Below are positions 54,071 to 62,552 of a stretch of 64,000 nucleotides of DNA, piece by piece. The DNA is from Pseudovibrio japonicus (GTDB lineage: Bacteria; Pseudomonadota; Alphaproteobacteria; Rhizobiales; Stappiaceae), in assembly GCF_014651595.1 (NCBI RefSeq), contig NZ_BMXE01000009.1, positions 62,001 through 126,000 of the forward strand, written 5' to 3'. Every line of letters begins with the position of its first letter. Position 1 is the first letter of the stretch. The notes under the pieces were generated by a model. It saw nothing but the letters and a program-made list of their open reading frames with translations, had not been told where the DNA came from and made no database searches. The translations under genes and the position numbers were made by a program.

Positions 54071-55032
54071 CGATGGGGGATGCCAGCGGCATCTCTCCTG
54101 AGATAATATTAAAAGCATTAGATGCTGATGCGTTGAAAAATACGCCTCTTGTCATCTTTGGCTGCTTTGAAACATTTGTTGCTCAAAATGAATTAATGCA
54201 AATTACAAAGAGGCAATTCAGCCGGATAGATGATGTAAAAGAGGCTGATTTTCAGAGCGGGAAAATATTTATCATAGATGTGCCTTTGGAACAGCCAGCA
54301 GGCTTGCAGTTTGGCAAGGTACAAGCTCAATGTGGTGATGCAGCCTATAGATGTATCGAGAAGGCAACTCATTTTGCTTTGAAAAAGCAGATTAGTGCGA
54401 TCGCAACGGCGCCCCTAAATAAGGAAGCGCTTCACCTTGCGGGGCATATGTATGCTGGACATACTGAACTTCTCGCTGAATTGACCAATACCCGTGATTA
54501 CGCAATGCTCCTATATACAGATAAGCTTCGCGTAATTCACGTTACCACTCATATTTCGCTGCGACAGATGCTGGACAGGTTAAACCCTGAGCGGCAAGAA
54601 ATTGTGGTTGAAATAGCGGAAAGGTTTCTCGATAAAATTGGTGAGAAAAATGCGCCCATAGCCGTGGCGGGCATTAATCCTCATGCCGGGGAAAACGGCC
54701 TGTTTGGCCGCGAAGAGCTTGATGTAATTGCACCTGTTATTGAGGGCTTGAAAAACAAAGGGCACAATGTTCATGGCCCGCAGCCGCCAGATACTGTTTT
54801 TCTGCAGGCATATGAAGGTAAGTACGCTATGGTAGTTGCCCAATATCATGATCAAGGCCATATCCCGCTTAAACTATTGGGGTTCCATTCTGGCGTAAAC
54901 ATTACTGCTGGTCTGCCGTTTATCCGAACTTCAGCAGATCATGGCACCGCCTTTGATATTGCAGGAAAAAATATCGCCAAGTGCGAAAGTATTATTGAAT
55001 CCATTAAACTGGCGGAAAAGCTGATAAACTAA
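54052..55032 (+). CDS. pdxA2: PdxA2-type 4-phospho-threonate/erythronate dehydrogenase
   Basis: This 326-residue enzyme is a PdxA-family NAD-dependent dehydrogenase. Metal-site histidines are visible in GHTELLAEL, NPHAGENG and QYHDQGHIPLK. PdxA2 members oxidise and decarboxylate 4-phosphotetronates to dihydroxyacetone phosphate instead of acting in vitamin B6 synthesis. The 19-base overlap with the kinase gene and the absence of other pyridoxine genes support the catabolic role. It is the last gene of the island operon. Confidence 0.88.
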   Translation: MQPIGITMGDASGISPEIILKALDADALKNTPLVIFGCFETFVAQNELMQITKRQFSRIDDVKEADFQSGKIFIIDVPLEQPAGLQFGKVQAQCGDAAYRCIEKATHFALKKQISAIATAPLNKEALHLAGHMYAGHTELLAELTNTRDYAMLLYTDKLRVIHVTTHISLRQMLDRLNPERQEIVVEIAERFLDKIGEKNAPIAVAGINPHAGENGLFGREELDVIAPVIEGLKNKGHNVHGPQPPDTVFLQAYEGKYAMVVAQYHDQGHIPLKLLGFHSGVNITAGLPFIRTSADHGTAFDIAGKNIAKCESIIESIKLAEKLIN

Positions 55033-55485
55033 TCGAACTAGGGGCAAGGGCGCTTCCCGCTGGACAACAGCAAATGCTTCAGCCTTGATAAAATAAATTG
55101 ACCACCTGCGAATTACCTTTTGTCGTGTACCTCGGCGAACTGGAAGCTCACCTTTACCGTGAATAGGTAGGCTCTAAAGAAGTCTTCGACTATTGCTTAG
55201 GCTCGTAGATCTACGAGGGCGACCACTATCGCGAACTGCAACATTTTATGTAACATCAATCGGTACGTTTTTGACAATTGATGGAGACAAAAGTCGCCCG
55301 CCTGCTTTCGATATTTGGGTCTCCAGCAGGCTACCTTCTGAGCGATCCATGCACGTTTCCAGAATTGTAAACCCATGCGAATGCTGTATTGCATACTGTG
55401 CCCACATGGGTGTAGTACATGAATTGTTTCTGAGTTGAAGTATATGTTATTTCAATGGCTTACCGAGATATGGAGAGGCAGCTGA
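55033..55485. other. Non-coding right end of the island
   Basis: About 450 bases between the last catabolic gene and the right repeat show no convincing gene; an 81-residue frame at 55193-55438 has no recognisable family and no good ribosome site. No terminator with a T run was found after pdxA2. Confidence 0.45.
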
Positions 55486-55505
55486 GAATCCTACCACCCC
55501 AGCCA
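55486..55505 (+). repeat. attR-type direct repeat
   Basis: An exact 20-base copy of the 3' end of tRNA-Gln, including CCA. The upstream bases do not continue the tRNA, as expected for the distal att site of an island. Confidence 0.85.
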
Positions 55506-55639
55506 ACTTTCTCCTTAAAGTTTTATGCAATTACAGCACACAGACTTGCGTTTGTGCGCGATGTTAGCGTTTGCATGTTCATCAAGAATGCAGCTGATTG
55601 CTGCGTAGACCCGTCAAAAAAACACCCCGCCCCACAAAC

Positions 55640-56302
55640 TCAAGCTGACGCTTCGCCATGTCTGAGCAGGTATACGCCTGCCCAGATGAACCAGACGATA
55701 AATCCAAGGCCGAAGATAATGCCGCCCGGTTCGCTCATGCCCGGAATAACTGTCACAAGACCTGCCAGCCCGATGAGGATGCCCAGCCAGCTCAGCCCTT
55801 TGGAGAGGCTGGCCCCGCGCAGCCCTGCCCAGCACAGCAGCAGCACCCAGAGGCCGCCGGTGATCTCGTTGCCGCCGCCAATGCCTTCCTGCACGTTGCC
55901 CAGTGTTGCCCACATCGCGAGCGCTCTGTCCTGATCCAGCTCATAAAGCGCAGAAACTTCAGCCAGGGAAATATTCGCAAGCATGCCGCTTGCCAGCACC
56001 AGCCCCGCCCAGATTAACCCAAAGGCCGCTGCAATCTGCGAAAGGCCCGGCGCTGCCCCTTTCAGCCGGTCATGCAGTGCAACAACGAGCACCACCAAAA
56101 ACACCGCGTTGACGATGTAGATGATGAAGTTCCACAGGTACATAAGGCCCTGATTGGACATCTCAAATGCGAACATATTCACATCATCGCCGTCTTCTCC
56201 GGCCCCTGCCTCTACAAGCAAAGTTGATAAGAGAGCAAAGCCGACAATATAAGTGGCAGCCGCGATCAGAGAGGCCACACCTCCGGTTTTTTGTAGGGTC
56301 AT
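55640..56302 (-). CDS. DUF4386-like integral membrane protein
   Basis: This 220-residue protein has about six hydrophobic segments with short loops. TGGVASLIAAATYIVGFALL at the N-terminus and the later LGNVQEGIGGGNEITGGLWVLLL resemble DUF4386-type membrane proteins of unknown function. No catalytic motif is visible. The ATG at 56302 has AGGA upstream; a GTG directly precedes it. It is divergent from the acyl-CoA synthetase gene and lies just outside the island's right repeat. Confidence 0.6.
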   Translation of the reverse strand: MTLQKTGGVASLIAAATYIVGFALLSTLLVEAGAGEDGDDVNMFAFEMSNQGLMYLWNFIIYIVNAVFLVVLVVALHDRLKGAAPGLSQIAAAFGLIWAGLVLASGMLANISLAEVSALYELDQDRALAMWATLGNVQEGIGGGNEITGGLWVLLLCWAGLRGASLSKGLSWLGILIGLAGLVTVIPGMSEPGGIIFGLGFIVWFIWAGVYLLRHGEASA

Positions 56303-56630
56303 CACAACGGTCCTCGCATAGGTCTGGCATCACCCTCTGGTCGAAATTGGCTTGCCCAAAGGTAGAGGGACTTAAAAAGTGCAGGTAGACGCAGCGTAAA
56401 CTTACAGTATGCGTTAAACAAGAGGCCTATACTCAGACGTGCAAAAACCGGTAGTATTTGTGGTTCAGAAGTTTGGATAAGGCAGCCTGCTATAATCCAA
56501 CACTGCGAAGCTCACACACGAAGACAGATACCTGAGCGCAAAGTGCGGTCATGCAAAACAACCCGTGGGGAACGGGAGGGCTGCCAGATTGCTTTTGAGG
56601 AGAGGCAATCTGATATAAGGGGGAGACCGA
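56303..56630. promoter_or_regulatory. Divergent region with leader hairpin of acyl-CoA synthetase gene
   Basis: A consensus TATAAT is at 56491-56496, but no good -35 box is at the usual distance. Perfect eight-base arms CAGATTGC and GCAATCTG (56585-56592 and 56605-56612) form a hairpin 19 bases before the ATG. GGGGGAG is the ribosome site. Confidence 0.45.
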
Positions 56631-58175
56631 ATGAATCTGGCAGAGTGGCTGGCCCGGACAGCCAGGATAACACCTGATGCACCCGCGCTCTTTCATGGCA
56701 CGCAGCTTGTCGCAACCTATGCGCAGTTCGGTGCACATGCTGCAGCCATTGCTGGGTCATTGCAGGCCGACTTTGGTATCGCGCGCGGCGATCGTGTCGC
56801 CATTTTCATGAAAAACCGCTGCGAGTATCTGGAAGCCAGCTACGGCATCTGGTGGGCAGGCGCTGCAGCTGTTCCCATCAACGCCAAACTCCACCCTAAA
56901 GAAGCCGCGTGGATCATCGAAAACGCAGGCGCCACAGTCGTCTTTGTCTCCGATGACGTGGGTGAAGATCTGATCAGGGAGATTGACCAGACCAGAACCA
57001 AAGTTATCTCGGTAGATCAGGATATCTACACGCAGATGCTCAAGGCCCAGCGACTGGCTTATCCGGTGCCCATTGATGCGCAGGACATGGTCTGGCTGTT
57101 TTACACCTCCGGCACCACGGGACGCCCCAAAGGGGTGATGATGTCCTCGCAAAACATCCAGAGTATGATGCTTGGCTATTATGCAGGCATTGGCACCCCA
57201 ACCCATGAAGACGCCACACTTTACGCTGCCCCCATGTCACATGGAGCGGGAATCTATAGCTTCATGCATGTTGTTGCTGGAGGCAGACATGTCTGTCCGG
57301 TCTCCGGCGGATTTGACGCCGCCGAAATCCTGCAGCTCGCCCCCAAAATTGGCCGGATCGCCATGTTCGCAGCCCCCACCATGGTCCACAGGCTCGTGGA
57401 AGAGGCAAAGGCCACAGGCGCAACCGGGGAGGGACTGGACACCATCATCTACGCTGGTGGTCCCATGTACTTTGCCGATATCGTTGAAGCTGTTGAAGTT
57501 CTCGGCCCCCGTTTCGCGCAGATCTACGGGCAGGGCGAATGCCCCATGGGTATCACGGTCCTCAGCCGGGAGCAGGTCTGCGATAGAAAACACCCCCGCT
57601 GGCAAGAAAGATTGAAGTCAGTTGGGGTAGCTCAAGTCGTCTCCCGCGTGCGTGTGGTAGGAGAGGACATGAATGACCTGCCTATTGGTGAGATCGGTGA
57701 AATTGTCGTGTCAGGCTCAGCGGTCATGTTGGGCTACTGGAACAATGAGGAAGCAACCGCTTCCACGATCGTCGATGGCTGGTTGAAAACAGGCGACATG
57801 GGTGTACTGGATGCCGATGGGTTCCTCACTATGCACGACCGCTCGAAGGACATGATCATCTCGGGCGGGTCCAACATCTATCCTCGCGAGGTGGAAGAAA
57901 TTCTTCTGCTGCATCCGGATGTATCTGAAGTCGCAGTTGTCGGTCGCTTCCATGAGGAGTGGGGCGAGGAGGTGGTGGCCATCATCTCTCCGGAAAATGG
58001 AAAGACCGTCGAATTTGCAGAGCTGGACAAGCTCTGCATTGATAACATCGCGCGTTTCAAGCGTCCAAAGCAGTACATCGCCATGGATCAGTTGCCGAAG
58101 AACAATTACGGCAAGATCCTCAAGCGGGACTTGCGGGAGATGCTGAAAGGCCCGCAGCAAGGTGGATCAGTTTGA
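56631..58175 (+). CDS. AMP-dependent acyl-CoA synthetase/ligase (class I adenylate-forming)
   Basis: This 514-residue enzyme has the ATP motif YTSGTTGRPKGVMM near residue 158, the A5-like YGQGECPMG, the adenylate-binding TGDMG and the hinge region DRSKDMIISGGSNIYPREVEE, with the C-terminal catalytic lysine in PKNNYGKILKRDLRE. It activates a carboxylic acid to its acyl-CoA through an acyl-AMP. The substrate, possibly a medium-chain or aromatic acid, is unknown. A GNAT gene overlaps its stop codon, suggesting a link such as lysine acetylation control of the ligase, which is known for some acyl-CoA synthetases; that is inference. Confidence 0.9.
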   Translation: MNLAEWLARTARITPDAPALFHGTQLVATYAQFGAHAAAIAGSLQADFGIARGDRVAIFMKNRCEYLEASYGIWWAGAAAVPINAKLHPKEAAWIIENAGATVVFVSDDVGEDLIREIDQTRTKVISVDQDIYTQMLKAQRLAYPVPIDAQDMVWLFYTSGTTGRPKGVMMSSQNIQSMMLGYYAGIGTPTHEDATLYAAPMSHGAGIYSFMHVVAGGRHVCPVSGGFDAAEILQLAPKIGRIAMFAAPTMVHRLVEEAKATGATGEGLDTIIYAGGPMYFADIVEAVEVLGPRFAQIYGQGECPMGITVLSREQVCDRKHPRWQERLKSVGVAQVVSRVRVVGEDMNDLPIGEIGEIVVSGSAVMLGYWNNEEATASTIVDGWLKTGDMGVLDADGFLTMHDRSKDMIISGGSNIYPREVEEILLLHPDVSEVAVVGRFHEEWGEEVVAIISPENGKTVEFAELDKLCIDNIARFKRPKQYIAMDQLPKNNYGKILKRDLREMLKGPQQGGSV

Positions 58176-58678
58176 TGAAGACCTTTGATATTCGTAGTGC
58201 TCGCTCAAAAGACATTCCGCAGATAGGAGAGGTCGGTCTGGCCTCATGGAAACGAGGCATCGGCCCGCACGTCCCGCCGGTATCCCACGACAGCGTTAGT
58301 ATAGAGACCTTCACAGGCTTTGCCAGCGCCCGTCTGGATCAGATCGTGGTGGCTGTCAAAGACGATCGCGTGCTCGGCTTCACAGCAACCGAGCAGGCAA
58401 ACAACTTCATCACCGACCTTTGGATCGACCCCGACTGCGAAAGCAGCGGATTAGGTACCGCCCTGATGGAAGAAGCCGAACGACGCATCGCCGCCCGTGG
58501 CTACCACACCGCAGAAATCTCGGTGCTACTGCAAAACGAACGCGCACTCAGCTTGTACCGCCACATGAAATACGAGGACGTGCAAGAGGAAACCAAGTTT
58601 AACAAGACCCTCAAATCCGAAATCACAAGCATCCGCCTACGCAAACACCTGCAATTCTACGCGGATGAAATCGCCTGA
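58175..58678 (+). CDS. GNAT-family N-acetyltransferase
   Basis: This 167-residue protein has the GNAT fold with motif A LWIDPDCESSGLGTALMEEAERRI, binding acetyl-CoA through the GLGTAL loop, and motif B NERALSLYRHMKYE. The start ATG overlaps the stop of the acyl-CoA synthetase (TGATG) behind AAGGTGG. Target unknown; coupling with a ligase gene suggests a regulatory acetyltransferase, or simply shared metabolism. A 22-base perfect palindrome includes its stop codon. Confidence 0.85.
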   Translation: MKTFDIRSARSKDIPQIGEVGLASWKRGIGPHVPPVSHDSVSIETFTGFASARLDQIVVAVKDDRVLGFTATEQANNFITDLWIDPDCESSGLGTALMEEAERRIAARGYHTAEISVLLQNERALSLYRHMKYEDVQEETKFNKTLKSEITSIRLRKHLQFYADEIA

Positions 58679-58694
58679 GGAGTACTCCTCAGGC
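58673..58694 (+). repeat. Perfect 22-base palindrome at the GNAT stop codon
   Basis: GCCTGAGGAGT and ACTCCTCAGGC are directly adjacent complementary halves. The TGA stop lies inside. There is no T run, so its role, for example transcript end protection or protein binding, is open. Confidence 0.65.
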
Positions 58695-59148
58695 ACACCT
58701 TTCCCGCAGCACACCTCCACCCGTTGTGGGATGAAATAGAGTGATACGCTTGAAGGTATGGTGTCTTTCCCAAGCTTGGTGAAGGTAGACTGGGTGTGCC
58801 AACATCTACCTGTCAGATTAAGCGTGTGAGTTGTCGGTTTGAGCCCCAGAGGGGAAAGAGTACGTCACCTAAGCCAAGGGCCATACATGCGGATAGACGG
58901 CCATGCGCTTTATATTCAAAGAGCAGCATGTGGATGAGGGGACTTACCTACCTCGTTCTTTTGGAAACTCTTCAAGATTGCGGGAGCGGAGGTCATATCT
59001 TCAATACGACCTCACAGCCCAAAAAATGATCTCACCTTGAAATTGACGACGCTTAAACAGTTGATGTCGCGTCAATGTTTAAATGCCGGAATATCGACGA
59101 AATATATGGTTAGGAGACTGGAGAAAAGACCTTTCGAAAGGACCTTCC
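58695..59148. other. Gene-poor, compositionally distinct stretch before the FAD oxidoreductase
   Basis: About 450 bases with no recognised gene. A short 77-residue frame (58796-59029) has no known family. The DNA and the gene that follows are more A+T-rich than the surroundings, so decayed mobile-element DNA is possible, but I could not identify it. Confidence 0.45.
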
Positions 59149-60450
59149 ATGGTTGTCTATTGTGCTACGACACCGCAGAAATTCTTTGATCAATTGCCAG
59201 CTCAAACAGATATACTTGTTATCGGCGGTGGAATAATTGGCATTTCTACCGCTTATTACCTTGCGAAAATGGGCGTGAAAGTAACAGTCTGTGAAAAAGG
59301 GTGTGTTGCTGGAGAGCAATCAAGCAGAAATTGGGGTGCAGTACGTCAGCAAGGTAGGGATCCTGCAGAATTACCCATAATGATCGAGGCAAATCTTTTA
59401 TGGCGCAATCTCGCCGTGGAGACTGGTGAAGATCTTGGGTTTCGACAACATGGACTTAGTCACCTGGCTGAGACTGAAGAGGCCCTGTCAGGTTTTGAGG
59501 ATTTTCTAAAGCTGGCAAAACAGTTTGAACTTGATACGCGGCTTCAAAGCGCTGCGGAAGTTCTGCTGCATATCGATGGTCGGCCAGGGAGATGGCTCGG
59601 CGGTATGATCACGCCAAGCGATGCCTGTGCAGAGCCATGGCAAGCAGTTCCCGGCATTGCACGAGCGGCGCAGCGTTTAGGTGCTGTTATCGTCGAGAAT
59701 TGCGCAGTACGTGACATCGAAATCACGAACAGTGCGGTTACCGGTGTCTTAACTGAAAAAGGGCGCGTTGAATGTAATCGAGTGCTCCTTGCCGGTGGCG
59801 CATGGTCATCTGTTTTTGCGGAAAAAATCGGGTTAGATATTCCCCAATCGTATGTGATGATGCCCGTAGCCTCAACCGAAGAGACAACGAACATTTCCTC
59901 CGGGTGTGCCTCTGATCAAACTGTCTTCTTCCGAAGACGGGAAGATGGCGGTTATTCTTTATGTGCCAAAGAGCTGTATTCGGAGCTTTCACAAAATGGT
60001 TCACTGGCGGATGCTGGCAACAAAGAGCAGGCTTTCATAAACCTATTGGCAGAACTTGGCTTGGAACCAGTAAGTTCACAAAATGGTACTGAAGAAACCA
60101 TTTTCGAAAAGTACCGGATCCTTAACCCAGCGCCTCCTGCAAAATCTGGACGGATAATCCTGGAACATTTTGGTGAACGGTTTCCACAGTTGGCTGACAC
60201 GAAAATTAGTGAACTATGGGCGGGGATGATTGACGTATTGCCAGATGATCTCCCGATTATGGATCAAGCTGGTAGTTGTGATGGATTGTTCATAGCGACC
60301 GGGTTTTCAGGTCATGGTTTTGGCATTGGCCCTGCGTCTGGACGTATAATGAGCGATATGATGCTCGGAAAACCTGAGCGCCATGATCTCAGCAGTTTCC
60401 GCTTTTCCCGTTTTAATGGCGCCACCCCCAGTACTCCCGCACCCGTTTAA
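59149..60450 (+). CDS. FAD-dependent oxidoreductase (DAO/glycine-oxidase-like)
   Basis: This 433-residue enzyme has the FAD dinucleotide motif ILVIGGGIIGISTAYYLAKMG near the N-terminus, SSRNWGAVRQQGRD, and a C-terminal FIATGFSGHGFGIGPASGRIMSDM where the FAD and substrate bind in D-amino-acid oxidase relatives. It would oxidise an amine or amino acid. I prefer the ATG at 59149 (GAAAGGA upstream) to the one at 59083, which has no ribosome site. More A+T-rich than its neighbours and lying between unrelated operons, it is likely acquired. Confidence 0.82.
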   Translation: MVVYCATTPQKFFDQLPAQTDILVIGGGIIGISTAYYLAKMGVKVTVCEKGCVAGEQSSRNWGAVRQQGRDPAELPIMIEANLLWRNLAVETGEDLGFRQHGLSHLAETEEALSGFEDFLKLAKQFELDTRLQSAAEVLLHIDGRPGRWLGGMITPSDACAEPWQAVPGIARAAQRLGAVIVENCAVRDIEITNSAVTGVLTEKGRVECNRVLLAGGAWSSVFAEKIGLDIPQSYVMMPVASTEETTNISSGCASDQTVFFRRREDGGYSLCAKELYSELSQNGSLADAGNKEQAFINLLAELGLEPVSSQNGTEETIFEKYRILNPAPPAKSGRIILEHFGERFPQLADTKISELWAGMIDVLPDDLPIMDQAGSCDGLFIATGFSGHGFGIGPASGRIMSDMMLGKPERHDLSSFRFSRFNGATPSTPAPV

Positions 60451-60469
60451 GTTAGTTCGCCAGAGCCAA

Positions 60470-61276
60470 TCAAACCCCCAGTGCAATCTGGGCGTTTTCT
60501 GAAATTTCTTGAACCGCTGTTCTCATGGCAGGCAGATAGGTCTTTGCCATATTCTCCAGCGTCGTTACATAAGTCGTGCTGGTTACTGATAGGGCGCCAA
60601 TTGGTTCCCCGTGCTTGTTCAGGATCGGCAGGGCCACGCAGATGATGGTGTCCTCATGTTCCTCATCATCAAACGCGTGCCCGCGCTCACGAATACGCGC
60701 CAGCTCATCACGCAGCATCAGCTCGTTCACCAGCGTCTTATCCGTATGGCGTTGAAAGGACTGCGCCTTGAGCGCCTCCGCAAGTTGCGGCTCGGACAGG
60801 GCAGAAAGCATGGCTTTGCCTACGCCGGTGCAATAGGCAGGGCCAATCTTTCCGGGACTGGAGAACATGGAAACACTGCGCGGCGGCAGCCGTTTGTCCA
60901 CGTAAAGCACCTGATTGTTGTCCAGCACCGCAAGATGAATGGTCTCTTCAATCTCAGTGCTCAGCTTGTCCAATGCATTACGCGCAACGCTGGCAAGACT
61001 TGCCCGGCTCCAGGTAGAATGCGCCAGTTTCAAAACCCGCATACCCATGCTGTAGGTTTGGCGCACATCGTCATAAGCCAGCATACCTTCACGTGTCAGC
61101 TGCCGTAACTGTCGGTGCAAGGTGGCTCGGCTCAGCGGCAAGGCATTTAGCAAATCCACGAACCGGGGAGGTGATTCTGCCAGCGCAACCGCATCCAGCA
61201 CCACCAGCGCCTTGGAGATAGGACTGGAGAGGTCTGGTTCACTTGCCTCAGCGGTTCTCACGGTTTCTGCAGCCAT
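60470..61276 (-). CDS. IclR-family transcriptional regulator of the D-galactonate genes
   Basis: This 268-residue regulator has an N-terminal winged helix (about 15-80; ALVVLDAVALAESPPRFVDLLNALPLSRATLHRQLRQLTREG) and a C-terminal effector domain with the family pattern GKAMLSALSEPQLAEAL and DDEEHEDTIICVALPI. It is divergent from dgoK-dgoA-lactonase, so a pathway intermediate such as galactonate or KDGal is the likely effector (inference). The inverted repeat at 61392-61410 is its probable operator. Confidence 0.88.
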   Translation of the reverse strand: MAAETVRTAEASEPDLSSPISKALVVLDAVALAESPPRFVDLLNALPLSRATLHRQLRQLTREGMLAYDDVRQTYSMGMRVLKLAHSTWSRASLASVARNALDKLSTEIEETIHLAVLDNNQVLYVDKRLPPRSVSMFSSPGKIGPAYCTGVGKAMLSALSEPQLAEALKAQSFQRHTDKTLVNELMLRDELARIRERGHAFDDEEHEDTIICVALPILNKHGEPIGALSVTSTTYVTTLENMAKTYLPAMRTAVQEISENAQIALGV

Positions 61277-61391
61277 GTCCAGTTGCTTCCTTATATGCTC
61301 GCGGATTTTGCATTCTTCATGCAGACCACGCCCTCATGCCTTTGCTTGACAATTATGCATGAGCACGTAACAATTTCAATAAACAAAACAT

Positions 61392-61410
61392 AGTTTCATT
61401 GAGTGAAACT
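61392..61410. promoter_or_regulatory. Probable IclR-family operator
   Basis: Perfect inverted repeat AGTTTCA-TTGAG-TGAAACT in the 298-base gap between the regulator and dgoK. IclR-family operators such as those of KdgR have GTTTCA/TGAAAC half-sites of this kind. Confidence 0.7.
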
Positions 61411-61574
61411 GTCTTGGCGATACTGGGAGGTTGAGCTTTTGAGTTTTTATGAAGGCAGCTACACGCGTTCCTGCTCCAGCACCTGCGATCTCAAGTCCCC
61501 CATATGTTGATGGCGACCTGATCCTCACACTCCACAAGACCTGATCATAACAACAAAGGAAGCGGGGGGCATAA

Positions 61575-62552
61575 ATGAACCAGCAGGGGGCACGAGACAG
61601 CGACCTTCGCCAGATCACTTCCGCAGGCAGCTGGATCGCTGTTGACTGGGGCACGTCCAGTCTTCGGGCATGGCTGATTGACGAAAACGGATGCACGCAA
61701 ACCGACGCAAAATCAACGCAAGGCGCCGGAACGCTTCAACCTACTGAATTTGAAGGTGTTTTGCTGGGTTTGGTCGGCGGCTGGCTACAAACCGACGCAA
61801 AACCAACGCAAGTGTTCATTTGTGGCATGGCCGGCAGCCGTCAGGGCTGGCAAGAGGCAGAATATGTCCCCGTTCCCACCAAACTGACAGATCTGCACAA
61901 GCATCTGGTTGTCCCGCAACCACACAATCCCCGCATCCAGCCGTTCATAGTGCCCGGTCTCTGCCAGAAGACAGAGCAGCACCCGGATGTTATGCGCGGT
62001 GAGGAAACACTGCTGCTGGGCATCTTGGAGGAGTTATCCCACAAATCCGGCACCTTTTGCTTACCCGGTACCCACAGCAAGTGGGTCGATATGGAGGAGG
62101 GGGTAGTCACCCGAACCGCCACTTACCTCAGCGGCGAGTTATTCGCGCTCATCGCCCAAAGGTCCATCCTCCGCCATTCGCTGGATACAGAAGCGACACT
62201 GGACAAGGATGTCTTCCTGCGAACGCTGGATCAGATGAAAAATCAGGAAGCTACACTGCTTGGCGACTTGTTTGGCCTGCGCGCCAGTCAACTGCTCAAC
62301 GAGACCAGCACCAAGGCAGCTGCGGCCAGACTGTCCGCACTTGTTATCGGAACCGAGCTAGCAGACAGACTCGCAACCTGCGGGGATAACCCGCCAAAAC
62401 AGGTGCACCTCATCGGAAGCACCTCGCTTTCGCAAAACTACGCGCTCGCCCTGCAACATTTCGACATTACGCCAATCTTGCATGATGCAGACAAAGTAGC
62501 GCTCGCAGGTCTCTCCGCCATCAGACAAGGGGTACTCAATGACAACTGTTAA
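61575..62552 (+). CDS. dgoK: 2-dehydro-3-deoxygalactonokinase
   Basis: This 325-residue kinase opens with the sugar-kinase phosphate loop WIAVDWGTSSLRAWLIDENG, followed by CGMAGSRQGWQEAEYV, VPGL and RGEETLLLG. It phosphorylates 2-keto-3-deoxy-galactonate at C6, the step before the aldolase encoded downstream. The ATG at 61575 follows a G-rich ribosome site. A 25-base direct repeat (61698-61722 and 61788-61812) inserts near-identical QTDAKSTQ and QTDAKPTQ segments. It overlaps dgoA by 14 bases. Confidence 0.92.
   Translation: MNQQGARDSDLRQITSAGSWIAVDWGTSSLRAWLIDENGCTQTDAKSTQGAGTLQPTEFEGVLLGLVGGWLQTDAKPTQVFICGMAGSRQGWQEAEYVPVPTKLTDLHKHLVVPQPHNPRIQPFIVPGLCQKTEQHPDVMRGEETLLLGILEELSHKSGTFCLPGTHSKWVDMEEGVVTRTATYLSGELFALIAQRSILRHSLDTEATLDKDVFLRTLDQMKNQEATLLGDLFGLRASQLLNETSTKAAAARLSALVIGTELADRLATCGDNPPKQVHLIGSTSLSQNYALALQHFDITPILHDADKVALAGLSAIRQGVLNDNC
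61698..61812 (+). repeat. In-frame 25-base direct repeat inside dgoK
   Basis: Copies at 61698-61722 and 61788-61812 share 24 of 25 bases and begin exactly 90 bases apart, so both are read in the same frame. They encode QTDAKSTQ and QTDAKPTQ, two surface-loop-like segments. Confidence 0.8.

Larger units (their letters stand above)
50778..55505. mobile_element. Small tRNA-Gln genomic island with acid-sugar catabolism genes
   Basis: A 4.7-kb segment is bounded by identical 20-base copies of the tRNA-Gln 3' end. Inside are an integrase N-terminal remnant next to the tRNA, then a degenerate stretch, then kdgT-like, DUF1537 kinase and pdxA2-like genes. The DNA is more A+T-rich than the flanks. With no complete integrase it is probably fixed, unless a related enzyme acts in trans. 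Confidence 0.8.

Noticed and set aside
55193-55438. 81-residue frame in the right end of the island
   Set aside because: No recognisable family, no convincing ribosome site, and cysteine-rich end looks random.
50798-55505. Functional prophage or transposon
   Set aside because: No phage structural genes, no transposase and only an integrase N-terminus; a reduced genomic island explains the data better.
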